Assembly: GCA_932182025.1 (NCBI GenBank)
Contig: CAKNXK010000024.1
Coordinates: 1 to 64,000 of the forward strand
Source: an uncultured Candidatus Melainabacteria bacterium
Lineage (GTDB): Bacteria > Cyanobacteriota > Vampirovibrionia > Gastranaerophilales > Gastranaerophilaceae
Length of the DNA: 64,000 nt
Reading direction: 5' to 3'
Shown here piece by piece: positions 8,942 through 16,282 of this stretch; position 1 is the first letter of the stretch, and each line of letters begins with the position of its first letter. Position numbers and translations under genes: made by a program. The notes beneath the pieces are model-generated. The model had not been told where the DNA came from and ran no database searches. It saw only the letters and a list, made by a program, of their open reading frames with translations.

Positions 8942-9691
8942 CTATTTGTTTTTTACTGTGATATTTTTTCTATCATCAGTATACTCAATGTTAATTTCTT
9001 TTTTAGAATTATATCTTCTAATTCTTGCAATATTGCCTTTATTATCAAAAATACAGTCAATCATTTCAAACCCTTTATCGGCAGTATCTTTACCTTCAAG
9101 ATATCTTGCAGGTTTAAACGTGGTTATATTCCTGTAAAGAGTTTGAAACGCCTGCCCTTTACCTGAAAATTCGGTAATATTATTAACTATTCCATCCTCT
9201 GCCAACTGCATCAAAGTATATTTTCTATTAATTTTCTCATCAAAAATTGTTATATTTGTTTTTGAACGGCTCGATTTACGTAGATTAGGCTCTATTTTTG
9301 CTCTCAGTCGTCCTGTAAATCTATCGTGTTCCAGAATTCTGGATACTTTTAAAGAACTCTCGGAAGAAATATAATAATCTCTTATTAAATCACTGCTGTA
9401 TTCGCGAATTAAAAGCATCGTCCCATCAGGTTTATAGTAAACTTCTCCATTAATTTCATCAGCATTAAAATTGTATACAGGCATTCTAACAGGAGCCATA
9501 TTATTCAAAATTCTTACCACTTCAAGGATTTCTGCCATATCACTATCATAGGTGTTTCGCGGCAACGATTGAGTATAACCGCTTGGCATGTTTTCTGAAG
9601 ATAGACCCATTGGATTTGAAAAACCTGCAGAAGGATTTTGTTGGTTTGCTGTCAAATCTGAATTTGCCTGAATTTTTGAATAATCTGTCAT
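8942..9691 (-). CDS. Hypothetical soluble protein, beta-rich
   Basis: A 249-residue protein I do not recognise. The first 45 residues are Ser/Asn/Pro-rich and look disordered. The rest alternates short beta segments, with recurring shapes such as NGEVYYKPDGTMLLIREYSS and FDNKGNIARIRRYNSKKEI that resemble repeat-type hairpins (a K/N-x-G turn followed by a hydrophobic strand). There is no signal peptide and no membrane helix. An AAAGGA ribosome site precedes the ATG. It lies downstream of the matrixin-like gene on the same strand and may share its transcript. It meets dnaX tail to tail with no spacer. Confidence 0.75.
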   Translation of the reverse strand: MTDYSKIQANSDLTANQQNPSAGFSNPMGLSSENMPSGYTQSLPRNTYDSDMAEILEVVRILNNMAPVRMPVYNFNADEINGEVYYKPDGTMLLIREYSSDLIRDYYISSESSLKVSRILEHDRFTGRLRAKIEPNLRKSSRSKTNITIFDEKINRKYTLMQLAEDGIVNNITEFSGKGQAFQTLYRNITTFKPARYLEGKDTADKGFEMIDCIFDNKGNIARIRRYNSKKEINIEYTDDRKNITVKNK

Positions 9692-9742
9692 ATAAATATC
9701 CTTTGGTTTATACTAAAACGTATTTTTAAATTTTTTTGCTAG

Positions 9743-10501
9743 TTACCTCTGATTATTGAGATAATTCTTTACATTGTCAGAAAGTGAAATATTTTGGAGC
9801 ATCATATTGTATCGTTTTAAATCTCCTATATTTGCAGCTTCCTGCAACAAATCTCTATTTGTTTTAATCTGCATTTTGGGTTGTTCTGCCTCTGTATTAC
9901 CATCAATTTTCCTAATCACGGAATCAATATCTGTTGAAGTAGACATTGAATATTTTGCTGCAATTTTCTGAACAGGCATTCCTGCCGGTAATTTATACAG
10001 CCACTGTATTGAGTGTTTATCATTAGCAGACAACGAAGAGTTTCCATATTGATGCGGAGTATACATAATATCTTCTTTATACGGGCTATGCCCCAACCCT
10101 AAAGCATGTCCAATTTCGTGCAAAATAGTATGATAAACTTCAATCTCGCTATCATATTGTTTATGAATACGACCGTCAGTTAAACCGATTGAAACCTCTG
10201 CACCATATAATCTTCCTGCAGAATCCCAGTTAAAATAACAATGCCCGAGTGCCTGCCTGTCAACACGTTTCCAATCAACATTAATATTAGATTCCATTAA
10301 AACATTAGTCATTCTAAAATTAATTTTGCCCCCGCTTGCAGCAGACCATACAGAAAAAGCATCCATAACCATTTTTCTGTATTTAGCATCCTCACCCGGT
10401 TTAGAATAAAATTTCATCGGCGCAATATAAACAATGAGAGGGTTTACAGACCATCTCATTATGTTGCCGTTCTTCACGCTTCCATTAAGATAAGTACGCA
10501 T
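9743..10501 (-). CDS. Matrixin-like zinc metalloprotease (M10A-type catalytic domain)
   Basis: A 252-residue metzincin protease. The zinc motif HEIGHALGLGH sits near residue 127, followed by the Met-turn in DIMYTPHQYG, which together define a matrix-metalloprotease-like fold. The preceding part (RWSVNPLIVYI, then AFSVWSAASGGKINFRM) matches the N-terminal strands and the helix A region of the same domain. No signal peptide or propeptide cysteine switch is visible, so export would need another route, or the enzyme acts in the cytoplasm. The C-terminal 70 residues are a helical extension of unknown role. There is no SD; TATATT lies 6 bases before the ATG with TTTACA 17 bases further up, so the mRNA is probably leaderless. 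Confidence 0.88.
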   Translation of the reverse strand: MRTYLNGSVKNGNIMRWSVNPLIVYIAPMKFYSKPGEDAKYRKMVMDAFSVWSAASGGKINFRMTNVLMESNINVDWKRVDRQALGHCYFNWDSAGRLYGAEVSIGLTDGRIHKQYDSEIEVYHTILHEIGHALGLGHSPYKEDIMYTPHQYGNSSLSANDKHSIQWLYKLPAGMPVQKIAAKYSMSTSTDIDSVIRKIDGNTEAEQPKMQIKTNRDLLQEAANIGDLKRYNMMLQNISLSDNVKNYLNNQR

Positions 10502-10519
10502 AGATATAATATATCATTT

Positions 10520-11638
10520 TTAGCAGATTGTGTAAACCTTTCTATAATAAAGCCCTACGCCAATTATAGTTAATATAATATTTGGCATAAACGCTGCAAG
10601 CACAGGGATTAATGTTCCGGCTTCGCCAAATGATATCGATAACGCACGTATCAGGTAATATGCAAAAATAATTAAAATACTAAATAAGAATCCTCTGTTA
10701 TATCTCACTCTCGGAGGAGTAATCGCAAGAGGAACACCAATCAAAACAAGCACAACTGTTGTTAACGGCAATGCTAATTTGTCATACAAGTCTATTTTAA
10801 GTTCAGGCTTGTCTTCTTTTGCAATATATTTCATTAACTGAATAAAGTTTCTTTCGCCGGCTTGATTTTTTTCAATCTCTTTTGATAAATCCATACCAAA
10901 CATAATAGTTGAATCATTAAAAAGAGTCGTATCCAATGTTTTTCCGTTATCTGTTACAGTATAAATTGCACCTTTTTGGAATTTCCATCCCGCAGGAGAA
11001 GTTAATCCCTCTCTGGCTTGTAAGATTTGGATAGTTCCTTCTTTAGATGCATCCAGAACTGTTATATTATGCAAAGTGCCATCAGTACAATCACCAACAT
11101 AGAATAATCTTTTTAATGTTCCGCCGTCTTTTATTTCTTTAAAAGTAAAATTCTGTTTTCCTTCCGGTATATGTTTTTGCCCGAAAGCTTTTAAAGCAAC
11201 ATTTGTAGACCACTCTGTTGCAATAGGAACAACGGTTTCATTAACAATAAAACTAACAAACATCATAACAAGAGCAAAGCCGAAAATAGGTTTTGCAATT
11301 CTGTTCAAACCTATACCGCAAGCGCGCATAACCGTGATTTCCGAGCTCAAACTCAACCCGTTCAAAGTCATAACAGTTGCAAGCAAAACACCCATTGGAA
11401 TTGTCATTACAAAAACCGCTGGCAGGTGAAGAATAATAATCATAAACGCGAAATTAAAAGGAATTCCGTATTTTGAAATCTGTTTAATCAATGTAATAAA
11501 AGTATCAGATGCAAATATAATAGAAGTAAAAACAAGAACACCCATTATAAACATCGTAATAACCTGCTTTAAGATATATTTATCCAAAAGCTTCATCTCA
11601 TTGTATTTTGTTTCCAGATATTTAATTAAATTCTTCAC
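10520..11638 (-). CDS. LptF/LptG-family permease (YjgP/YjgQ)
   Basis: A 372-residue permease of the LptF/LptG family, which forms the inner-membrane part of the ABC machine that moves lipopolysaccharide to the outer membrane. It has three N-terminal membrane helices, a periplasmic beta-jellyroll (about 155-280) and three C-terminal helices. Family signatures are LLDKYILKQVITMFIMG, MPIGVLLATVMTLNGLSLSSEIT-like text (here IPMGVLLATVMTLNGLSLSS) and LPLTTVVLVLIGVPLAI. The listed start is a GTG 6 bases after a TATAAT with an extended TG motif (leaderless). An ATG 14 codons in also matches the family N-terminus. The gene implies an LPS-type outer membrane. It lies 20 bases downstream of the 400-residue protein gene. 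Confidence 0.9.
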   Translation of the reverse strand: MKNLIKYLETKYNEMKLLDKYILKQVITMFIMGVLVFTSIIFASDTFITLIKQISKYGIPFNFAFMIIILHLPAVFVMTIPMGVLLATVMTLNGLSLSSEITVMRACGIGLNRIAKPIFGFALVMMFVSFIVNETVVPIATEWSTNVALKAFGQKHIPEGKQNFTFKEIKDGGTLKRLFYVGDCTDGTLHNITVLDASKEGTIQILQAREGLTSPAGWKFQKGAIYTVTDNGKTLDTTLFNDSTIMFGMDLSKEIEKNQAGERNFIQLMKYIAKEDKPELKIDLYDKLALPLTTVVLVLIGVPLAITPPRVRYNRGFLFSILIIFAYYLIRALSISFGEAGTLIPVLAAFMPNIILTIIGVGLYYRKVYTIC

Positions 11639-11658
11639 AGGATAATTATATCACAGAA

Positions 11659-12861
11659 TTATTTTATAACATCTTGTACTGTTTTTTTAGAATTTTCATA
11701 ACGCTTACGGGTAAAGAAATTCGTCATACCTGCAACGAAAAAGCCCATTACACCGATTGAGAATAAATAAGGCAGACCAGAAATAGCAACCTTTTGTTTA
11801 GCCAAAGAATTATACTCTTTATCAAAGCTTGTATTTCTTTCTTTTGCAAGTTTTCTTGCCAATTCTTCTAACTCATCAAACTTAGGAACAGACAAGTCTT
11901 TGCCGATTAAATCCTTACATTTGCCCATTTTTTGAAGCATTTTTCTGAAGCCTCGTTCAACAAGTTCACTACCTGTAATTACATATAGCGCTACAAGAGG
12001 AAATCTTGTTGCGGTTTCTTTCAGATTTTCTTTACCTCTATCGGAAGACGCGCCAAAATAACCTGCTCCGCCGACAAGAACACAGGTTGTTAATTGACCT
12101 TTGCTTAATACAAGTTTCCCGTTCTGGTTATTAAAATCCATTGAACAATATTTATTAAAGAAATTTTTCGCTTTAGGCTTATTTTTAAACATAGTCGAGC
12201 CGGGAGCAACAATAAATTCAGAAATTTTTTGCAGCGCCTGAGAATTTTTCCCCTTAGTTGCTAAAAGTCCTGCAAGACCAAGACACCCTGCATACAAACC
12301 CGCTGCAAAACCAATATGTTTTTTTGCACTCTTTTCTACCTTTTGTTGATGCGCTTTATCTTCTTCCTGATGCTCAAGAGAAGCAATATTTTTAAAATCA
12401 CTCTTCTTAAAAACTTTCAATGTCATCAAGTTTTTTATATAATTTAGCGAAAACTCTGTCAAAGGTATTGCCATTGCAGTTAATGCAATAGCTGCTTTTA
12501 CCGGCAACAGTTCTTTGTTATTCCTATTATTTTTATTTAATAGTTCAACCCCTGTTGTTGCAACTTCTTTTTTAAGGTTTTCAGGAAGCTTCTTTGAAAA
12601 TATCTTTCTCGCAATTTTTTGTCCTAAAAGAGCAGGAACAAAATAAATCAATGTCTCTTCAGAAATCTCAAGAAAAGTATTTTCGGCAAGATCTTCTTTA
12701 CTTCTTGAAAAAACAACTTTTGGCACAAGACAGGTTGATACATCTTGAACAAATCTTGACGTAGAAAGTCCTGCCGCCTGTTCCTGATGCCTTACAAATT
12801 TAGCAGCCGGGCGGATTGTCCTTGGCAAAGTATTAATGATTTTGTTGTTATTTGATGACAT
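11659..12861 (-). CDS. Hypothetical membrane protein without tryptophan, downstream of a trp-type attenuator
   Basis: A 400-residue protein with several hydrophobic stretches: about 60-85, 122-145, 187-207, 258-275, 293-310 and 362-385 near the C-terminus. They are separated by Lys-rich soluble loops, so it is probably a multi-pass inner-membrane protein. I do not recognise the family. It shares general style with the 488-residue protein at 61415-62881 (Lys-rich loops, Gly/Ala-rich helices), but I cannot prove homology by eye. Not one Trp codon occurs in 400 residues. An AAGGAT ribosome site precedes the ATG. The 230-base leader holds a consensus promoter, a leader peptide with tandem Trp codons and a terminator, so expression should rise when charged tRNA-Trp is scarce. 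Confidence 0.8.
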   Translation of the reverse strand: MSSNNNKIINTLPRTIRPAAKFVRHQEQAAGLSTSRFVQDVSTCLVPKVVFSRSKEDLAENTFLEISEETLIYFVPALLGQKIARKIFSKKLPENLKKEVATTGVELLNKNNRNNKELLPVKAAIALTAMAIPLTEFSLNYIKNLMTLKVFKKSDFKNIASLEHQEEDKAHQQKVEKSAKKHIGFAAGLYAGCLGLAGLLATKGKNSQALQKISEFIVAPGSTMFKNKPKAKNFFNKYCSMDFNNQNGKLVLSKGQLTTCVLVGGAGYFGASSDRGKENLKETATRFPLVALYVITGSELVERGFRKMLQKMGKCKDLIGKDLSVPKFDELEELARKLAKERNTSFDKEYNSLAKQKVAISGLPYLFSIGVMGFFVAGMTNFFTRKRYENSKKTVQDVIK

Positions 12862-12876
12862 GATTCATATCCTTAA

Positions 12877-12941
12877 AACTTGTGAAACTTCTAAATTGAC
12901 TTATTTGAGATTTTTGTTAACAATTATTAACTTCACAAGTT
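12877..12941 (-). repeat. 10-base inverted repeat between attenuator and start codon
   Basis: AACTTGTGAA (12877-12886) and TTCACAAGTT (12932-12941) are perfect complements and enclose a smaller GTTAA/TTAAC hairpin. It lies between the attenuator and the ribosome site, so it could protect or mask the start of the 400-residue gene. Confidence 0.5.
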
Positions 12942-12980
12942 AAAACAGGCGCGCAAAAACCTCACGGTTGCGACCGCCTG
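12942..12980 (-). terminator. Attenuator terminator hairpin
   Basis: On the minus strand, CAGGCG then CGCAA pair with TTGCG then CGCCTG around a GTGA-capped centre, followed by TTTTAA. It lies 81 bases before the 400-residue gene, where an attenuation terminator would be placed. The T-run is short, consistent with leaky termination. Confidence 0.7.
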
Positions 12981-13016
12981 ACTATTAAATAAACAATGAA
13001 AATTCAGGCAGCCAAA

Positions 13017-13064
13017 TTAGCTGCGCCACCATTGATTATTTAATTTTGAGAATTTGTTGTTCAT
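13017..13064 (-). CDS. Trp-rich leader peptide of the attenuator
   Basis: A 15-residue ORF encodes MNNKFSKLNNQWWRS and ends with TAA. An AGGG ribosome site precedes the ATG. The two adjacent Trp codons (13026-13031) followed by Arg-Ser resemble the end of the E. coli trp leader peptide as I remember it (WWRTS). The stop lies between segments 1 and 2, so a ribosome stalled at the Trp codons would cover segment 1. That would favour the 2:3 antiterminator and allow read-through into the 400-residue gene. Confidence 0.75.
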   Translation of the reverse strand: MNNKFSKLNNQWWRS

Positions 13065-13099
13065 TGTTTCCCTATTTATATCGATTCAAGGTCAAATTC

Positions 13100-13128
13100 A
13101 GTATAGCGTGATTGAATTCTTTTGTCAA
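13100..13128 (-). promoter_or_regulatory. Consensus promoter driving the trp-type leader
   Basis: On the minus strand, TTGACA (13123-13128), exactly 17 bases and TATACT (13100-13105). Transcription should start near 13093 and run through the leader peptide and attenuator toward the 400-residue gene. Confidence 0.85.
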
Positions 13129-13146
13129 TTAGACTATTATGAGGTT

Positions 13147-13497
13147 ATGTTACCAAAAGAATACAGATTAAAAAAGAAAAACGCGTTTAATGCAACATAC
13201 AGAACTGGCAAAGTTTTTCACAAAGGCGGTATTACAGTGTTTTGCGGGAAAAACAAAACAGCTGATTTCCCAACAAAAGTTGGTTTTGTTGTAAGCAAAA
13301 AAGTACATAAACGCGCTGTTAAAAGAAACCGTATAAGAAGATTAATGCGTGAAAGTTTAAGACTCTATATTAAAGAGAATAATTTTTCACCTAAATATAT
13401 GTCGTTAGTCTTCACGGGTTCTACAAGACTTTTGGGACAAAATTTAAAAGAAGTTAATTCATCAATGCAAAAATTATTGGAGATGATAAATGATTGA
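13147..13497 (+). CDS. rnpA: Ribonuclease P protein component
   Basis: A 116-residue basic protein subunit of RNase P, which helps the catalytic RNA trim the 5' ends of pre-tRNAs. Signatures are the N-terminal MLPKEYRLKKKNAFNATYRTGK, GFVVSKKVHKRAVKRNRIRRLMRE (the RNR motif in the RNA-binding helix), and KEVNSSMQKLLE at the end. I chose ATG 13147 because family members begin with this segment; the 31 codons upstream are hydrophobic and run across the minus-strand promoter. The usual partner rpmH is not found upstream. The end overlaps the next gene by 8 bases, so the two are coupled. Confidence 0.95.
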   Translation: MLPKEYRLKKKNAFNATYRTGKVFHKGGITVFCGKNKTADFPTKVGFVVSKKVHKRAVKRNRIRRLMRESLRLYIKENNFSPKYMSLVFTGSTRLLGQNLKEVNSSMQKLLEMIND

Positions 13498-14020
13498 TGG
13501 AATAATTACTCCTGCTATTCGGGATATTGATTATCTTGCACCCTGTGCTCCTTATCCCGCAATTCCTTCCGGAGTAACAATTCACGAAAACTCTATTTAC
13601 AGGTTTTCAATCCCCACAGATGAACAGCCGACACTAACAATCGTAGACTATATTCCTGACTACAACGGAAATTTTATAAAACCCGGATACTATGAACTTG
13701 CGCTTTCTGACGACAGAGAATTCCTGTATTTAATCGAATCAAAAGATTTGATTGCAGTTATACCGGTTTTTAAGCTCGCAGAAAATGAAATTGAAGTAGA
13801 AAAAAGCCGAAAAAAAGAAGAAAAACATAGACCGACAAGGCAAGAAAAGTTTCAGAAAATAATTGATATAAAGTATGCAAAGACAGGTGCAACAGTGCCT
13901 AAAAAAGATTACACTCACCTCGAAGCGTCTATTGAATATATTAAAGAAGGCGGATATTATTTAATCCGATACGAGAAAGGATTTATACGAGCCTGGGGAG
14001 CTATAAAAGTAAAGCAATAG
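13490..14020 (+). CDS. Hypothetical protein coupled to rnpA
   Basis: A 176-residue soluble protein I do not recognise. The first half is beta-rich with a Pro-rich start (LAPCAPYPAIPSGVTIHENS). A charged helical segment follows (VEKSRKKEEKHRPTRQEKFQ), then a C-terminal beta unit (GGYYLIRYEKGFIRAWGAIK). There is no signal peptide. Its start overlaps rnpA by 8 bases, so it is translated from the rnpA message. A terminator follows 30 bases after its stop. The context gives no direct clue to function. Confidence 0.75.
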   Translation: MIDGIITPAIRDIDYLAPCAPYPAIPSGVTIHENSIYRFSIPTDEQPTLTIVDYIPDYNGNFIKPGYYELALSDDREFLYLIESKDLIAVIPVFKLAENEIEVEKSRKKEEKHRPTRQEKFQKIIDIKYAKTGATVPKKDYTHLEASIEYIKEGGYYLIRYEKGFIRAWGAIKVKQ

Positions 14021-14050
14021 TCCTTTGTAACATTTTGTTAAAACTTTAGT

Positions 14051-14086
14051 AAAAAAAGCGCAAATTATTTTATTTACGCTTTTTTA
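14051..14086 (+). terminator. Intrinsic terminator after the rnpA operon
   Basis: AAAAAAAGCG and CGCTTTTTT are complementary arms around a 17-base AT-rich loop, ending in a T-run. It closes the rnpA transcript before the haemagglutinin-type gene. Confidence 0.6.
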
Positions 14087-14120
14087 GTTGTATGATTGGT
14101 CATGCCGAAGGAGTAATATA

Positions 14121-14216
14121 ATGAAATTCAACTTAAAATTTTGTTACAAAAAAGCAATTTCGGAAACCAAAAAATCTTTATATAAATACATAGGAAATGA
14201 GGATTTACTAATATGA
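14121..14216 (+). CDS. 31-residue leader ORF overlapping the haemagglutinin-type gene
   Basis: The ORF starts with ATG at 14121 after a strong GAAGGAG ribosome site and encodes a Lys-rich peptide beginning MKFNLKFCYKKAISETKKSL. Its TGA stop overlaps the ATG of the next gene in the four-base form ATGA (14213-14216), the classic layout for translational coupling. The large gene itself has only a weak GAGGA site, so its translation probably depends on this ORF. The peptide has no signal sequence. It could be a coupling leader, a regulatory peptide or an actual small protein. Confidence 0.55.
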   Translation: MKFNLKFCYKKAISETKKSLYKYIGNEDLLI

Positions 14217-16225
14217 AAAATTTTGCCAAAAAATTATCAGCAATTGCACTATGTACAGTGTTCGCATCAATGCAAGTAACGGCTGCTACAATTACAACAG
14301 GCGATGTTGGTTTGGGTAACGGTCTTGGCGGTTCTAATATCACAGGTGCTACAGGCGGTTATGTTAATACAGAAATCGGCAACGGTTCAGCGAATGTTAA
14401 TGTTAACGGCGATGCTCATATTATCTGGGGCAACCTAAACCTTAACAAAGGCGAAAACCTTAACTTTAACGGTTCACAAGGTGCTAACGCAACAGTTGTT
14501 AATACCGTAACAAACGGTATGTCTCAAATTTACGGTAACATTACTTCTAACGACGGAGTTGCAAAATTAATTATTTCTAACCCAAATGGTATGTTATATG
14601 ATGGCGCAAGCTTCACTACAGCAGGCGACTTAATGTTAACAACACAAGCGTTAGGCGTAAGCTACGTTGATGGTAAAATTAATATTCAAGGACTTAATCA
14701 GGAAGCAGTAAACGAAATTACTATCAGAAACTCTGATTTTTCAGTTGGCGGCGAATTCAATATTACAGCTCCTTCAATCGATATCATTAAATCAGTACTT
14801 GGTACAACAAAAGGTTTAAAATTAGTTACAGCTGACGGTCAAAACTTCCTTGTAAACCCAACTTCAGGACAAAATGAACGTCATACTGCTGTTAGATTAG
14901 AATCTGTTCAAGTTGATGGTAACATTTATATCGTAGCTGATAAAGACATCGTCAAAATTGTTAACGGTGGTGAAATCAACGGAAACTTAGATATCGTTTC
15001 TGACGGTAACGTTGCTCTTAACTATGCTAACAACGGTGAAACACTTCACATCAAAGGGGATGCTAATGTTAACAGCGACGGCAGAGTTTCTTACTTAAGA
15101 AATGCTAAAGTTGACGGCAACTTAAATATGTCAAACTCTGGCGGTTTCTTAGAAGTAAATAATATCGAAGTTGGTAAAGATGCAAACTTAACAACTACAG
15201 TTAAAACAAATAAAGGTGTTAAACACTTTATTCACGTAATCGGCGAAAACAAAGTTGGTGGAAATATGAACATCAATTCTGCTCATAATATTCACATCGG
15301 CGGTTACAATACAGATTCTGAAACAGATACTCCATCTGATTTAAGAAAAGAAGGCAGCTTAACAGTTGGCGGTGACTTAAATGCAAATGCTAAAGCTGGT
15401 ACAATCGCAGTTACAATTGATACAACTGCTAAAAATGTTAAAATGGATGCCGGTTTAAATATTATTTCAGACGGCAAAGCAACAATTACAGCTGATACTT
15501 ATGAATTCACAGCAAATCATTATATCGGCGGTGTAAATAGCGAAGATGAAATCGTTAATGTAATGGAAAACTACTTACCACTTCCAACAAAAGGTCATAC
15601 TTACCTAAACATTGCAGGCGGTGATGTAAATAAAATCAAAACATCTGAAAACGGTTACGCTCTAATTAAATCCGAAGGCGATATGAACGTAAACGGTGTA
15701 AATGCAGGTAAAGTTAACCTTACTGCTAATCAAGCAAATATCACAATTAAAGATGATGTTCATGCAGATGTAATCAAAGTTGGCGGTGAAACTAACAAAT
15801 TAAAAGTAGAATTCCCAAGCAGAGACTATACTTTGAAATACACAAACATCAGAGATAATGAAGTAAAAACTATTAATTCAAATGATGAAATCACTTATGA
15901 ACTAACAAACGGTGAAAACGGATATAACCAAGGTACACAAACAGCAGATAATACATACCTTGTAGGACCTGACAAAGACCCTGATATCCCTACACCTCCA
16001 GGACCTGGACCGGACGAACCAACTCCTCCAACTCCTGATGACAACGATAACGTAAAAGTCTTAAAGGGTTACGAAAAAGACCAAATCAGCTCAGCAATTG
16101 ATGCAAATGAAGTATACACTCCGGTAGCATTCGCAGCAGACTTAGACGAAGAAATCGACACAGGTGTTCGTAAGAACGTAGACGGATCAGTAACAGTTGT
16201 AAGAGCATTCACTCCAAGCAACTAA
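14213..16225 (+). CDS. Secreted filamentous-haemagglutinin-type protein (TPS-like domain)
   Basis: A 670-residue exported protein with a signal peptide of about 24 residues ending ASMQVTAA. Residues 25-200 resemble the N-terminal secretion domain of two-partner-secretion exoproteins, including the hallmark NPNGMLYDG near residue 123 and an NG-rich region before it. A long run of short Gly/Asn-rich beta repeats (VDGNIYIVADKDI, VDGNLNMSNSGG and similar) predicts a right-handed beta helix. A Pro-rich linker (about 583-605) leads to a 65-residue C-terminal segment without a membrane anchor. No TpsB-type pore is in the window. It is small for an adhesin. Base composition is somewhat richer in GC than its neighbours. 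Confidence 0.85.
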   Translation: MKNFAKKLSAIALCTVFASMQVTAATITTGDVGLGNGLGGSNITGATGGYVNTEIGNGSANVNVNGDAHIIWGNLNLNKGENLNFNGSQGANATVVNTVTNGMSQIYGNITSNDGVAKLIISNPNGMLYDGASFTTAGDLMLTTQALGVSYVDGKINIQGLNQEAVNEITIRNSDFSVGGEFNITAPSIDIIKSVLGTTKGLKLVTADGQNFLVNPTSGQNERHTAVRLESVQVDGNIYIVADKDIVKIVNGGEINGNLDIVSDGNVALNYANNGETLHIKGDANVNSDGRVSYLRNAKVDGNLNMSNSGGFLEVNNIEVGKDANLTTTVKTNKGVKHFIHVIGENKVGGNMNINSAHNIHIGGYNTDSETDTPSDLRKEGSLTVGGDLNANAKAGTIAVTIDTTAKNVKMDAGLNIISDGKATITADTYEFTANHYIGGVNSEDEIVNVMENYLPLPTKGHTYLNIAGGDVNKIKTSENGYALIKSEGDMNVNGVNAGKVNLTANQANITIKDDVHADVIKVGGETNKLKVEFPSRDYTLKYTNIRDNEVKTINSNDEITYELTNGENGYNQGTQTADNTYLVGPDKDPDIPTPPGPGPDEPTPPTPDDNDNVKVLKGYEKDQISSAIDANEVYTPVAFAADLDEEIDTGVRKNVDGSVTVVRAFTPSN

Positions 16226-16250
16226 TAAAAAATAAAAAAATAAAAAAATA

Positions 16251-16282
16251 AAAAAAGCGGACTTTAAAAAGTCCGCTTTTTT
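16251..16282. terminator. Bidirectional terminator
   Basis: AAAAAAGCGGACTTT pairs perfectly with AAAGTCCGCTTTTTT. It serves the haemagglutinin-type gene on the plus strand and the glutamate synthase operon, whose last gene stops at 16283 on the minus strand. Confidence 0.85.

Larger units (their letters stand above)
12942..13064 (-). promoter_or_regulatory. Trp-type transcription attenuator
   Basis: Read on the minus strand, a short leader ORF with tandem TGG codons overlaps segment 1 (GGCGCAGC). Segment 1 can pair with segment 2 (GGCTGCC). Segment 2 can instead pair with segment 3 through GCCTGA (minus strand, plus 13004-13009) and TCAGGC (plus 12976-12981). Segment 3 otherwise forms the terminator stem CAGGCG/CGCCTG followed by TTTT. 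The long arms ATTAAATAATCAATG and CATTGTTTATTTAAT enclose the 1:2 hairpin with one mismatch. The TGGTGGCGCA text around the Trp codons is identical to what I recall of the E. coli trp leader. The genes that follow are not Trp biosynthesis genes. Confidence 0.8.

Noticed and set aside
12942..13050. Paired hairpins considered as an integron attC-like site or mobile element end
   Set aside because: Promoter, leader peptide with tandem Trp codons and terminator fit transcription attenuation in every part; no integrase is nearby.
12862..13146. Search for rpmH upstream of rnpA
   Set aside because: No frame resembling ribosomal protein L34 exists on either strand; the space is occupied by the attenuator leader.
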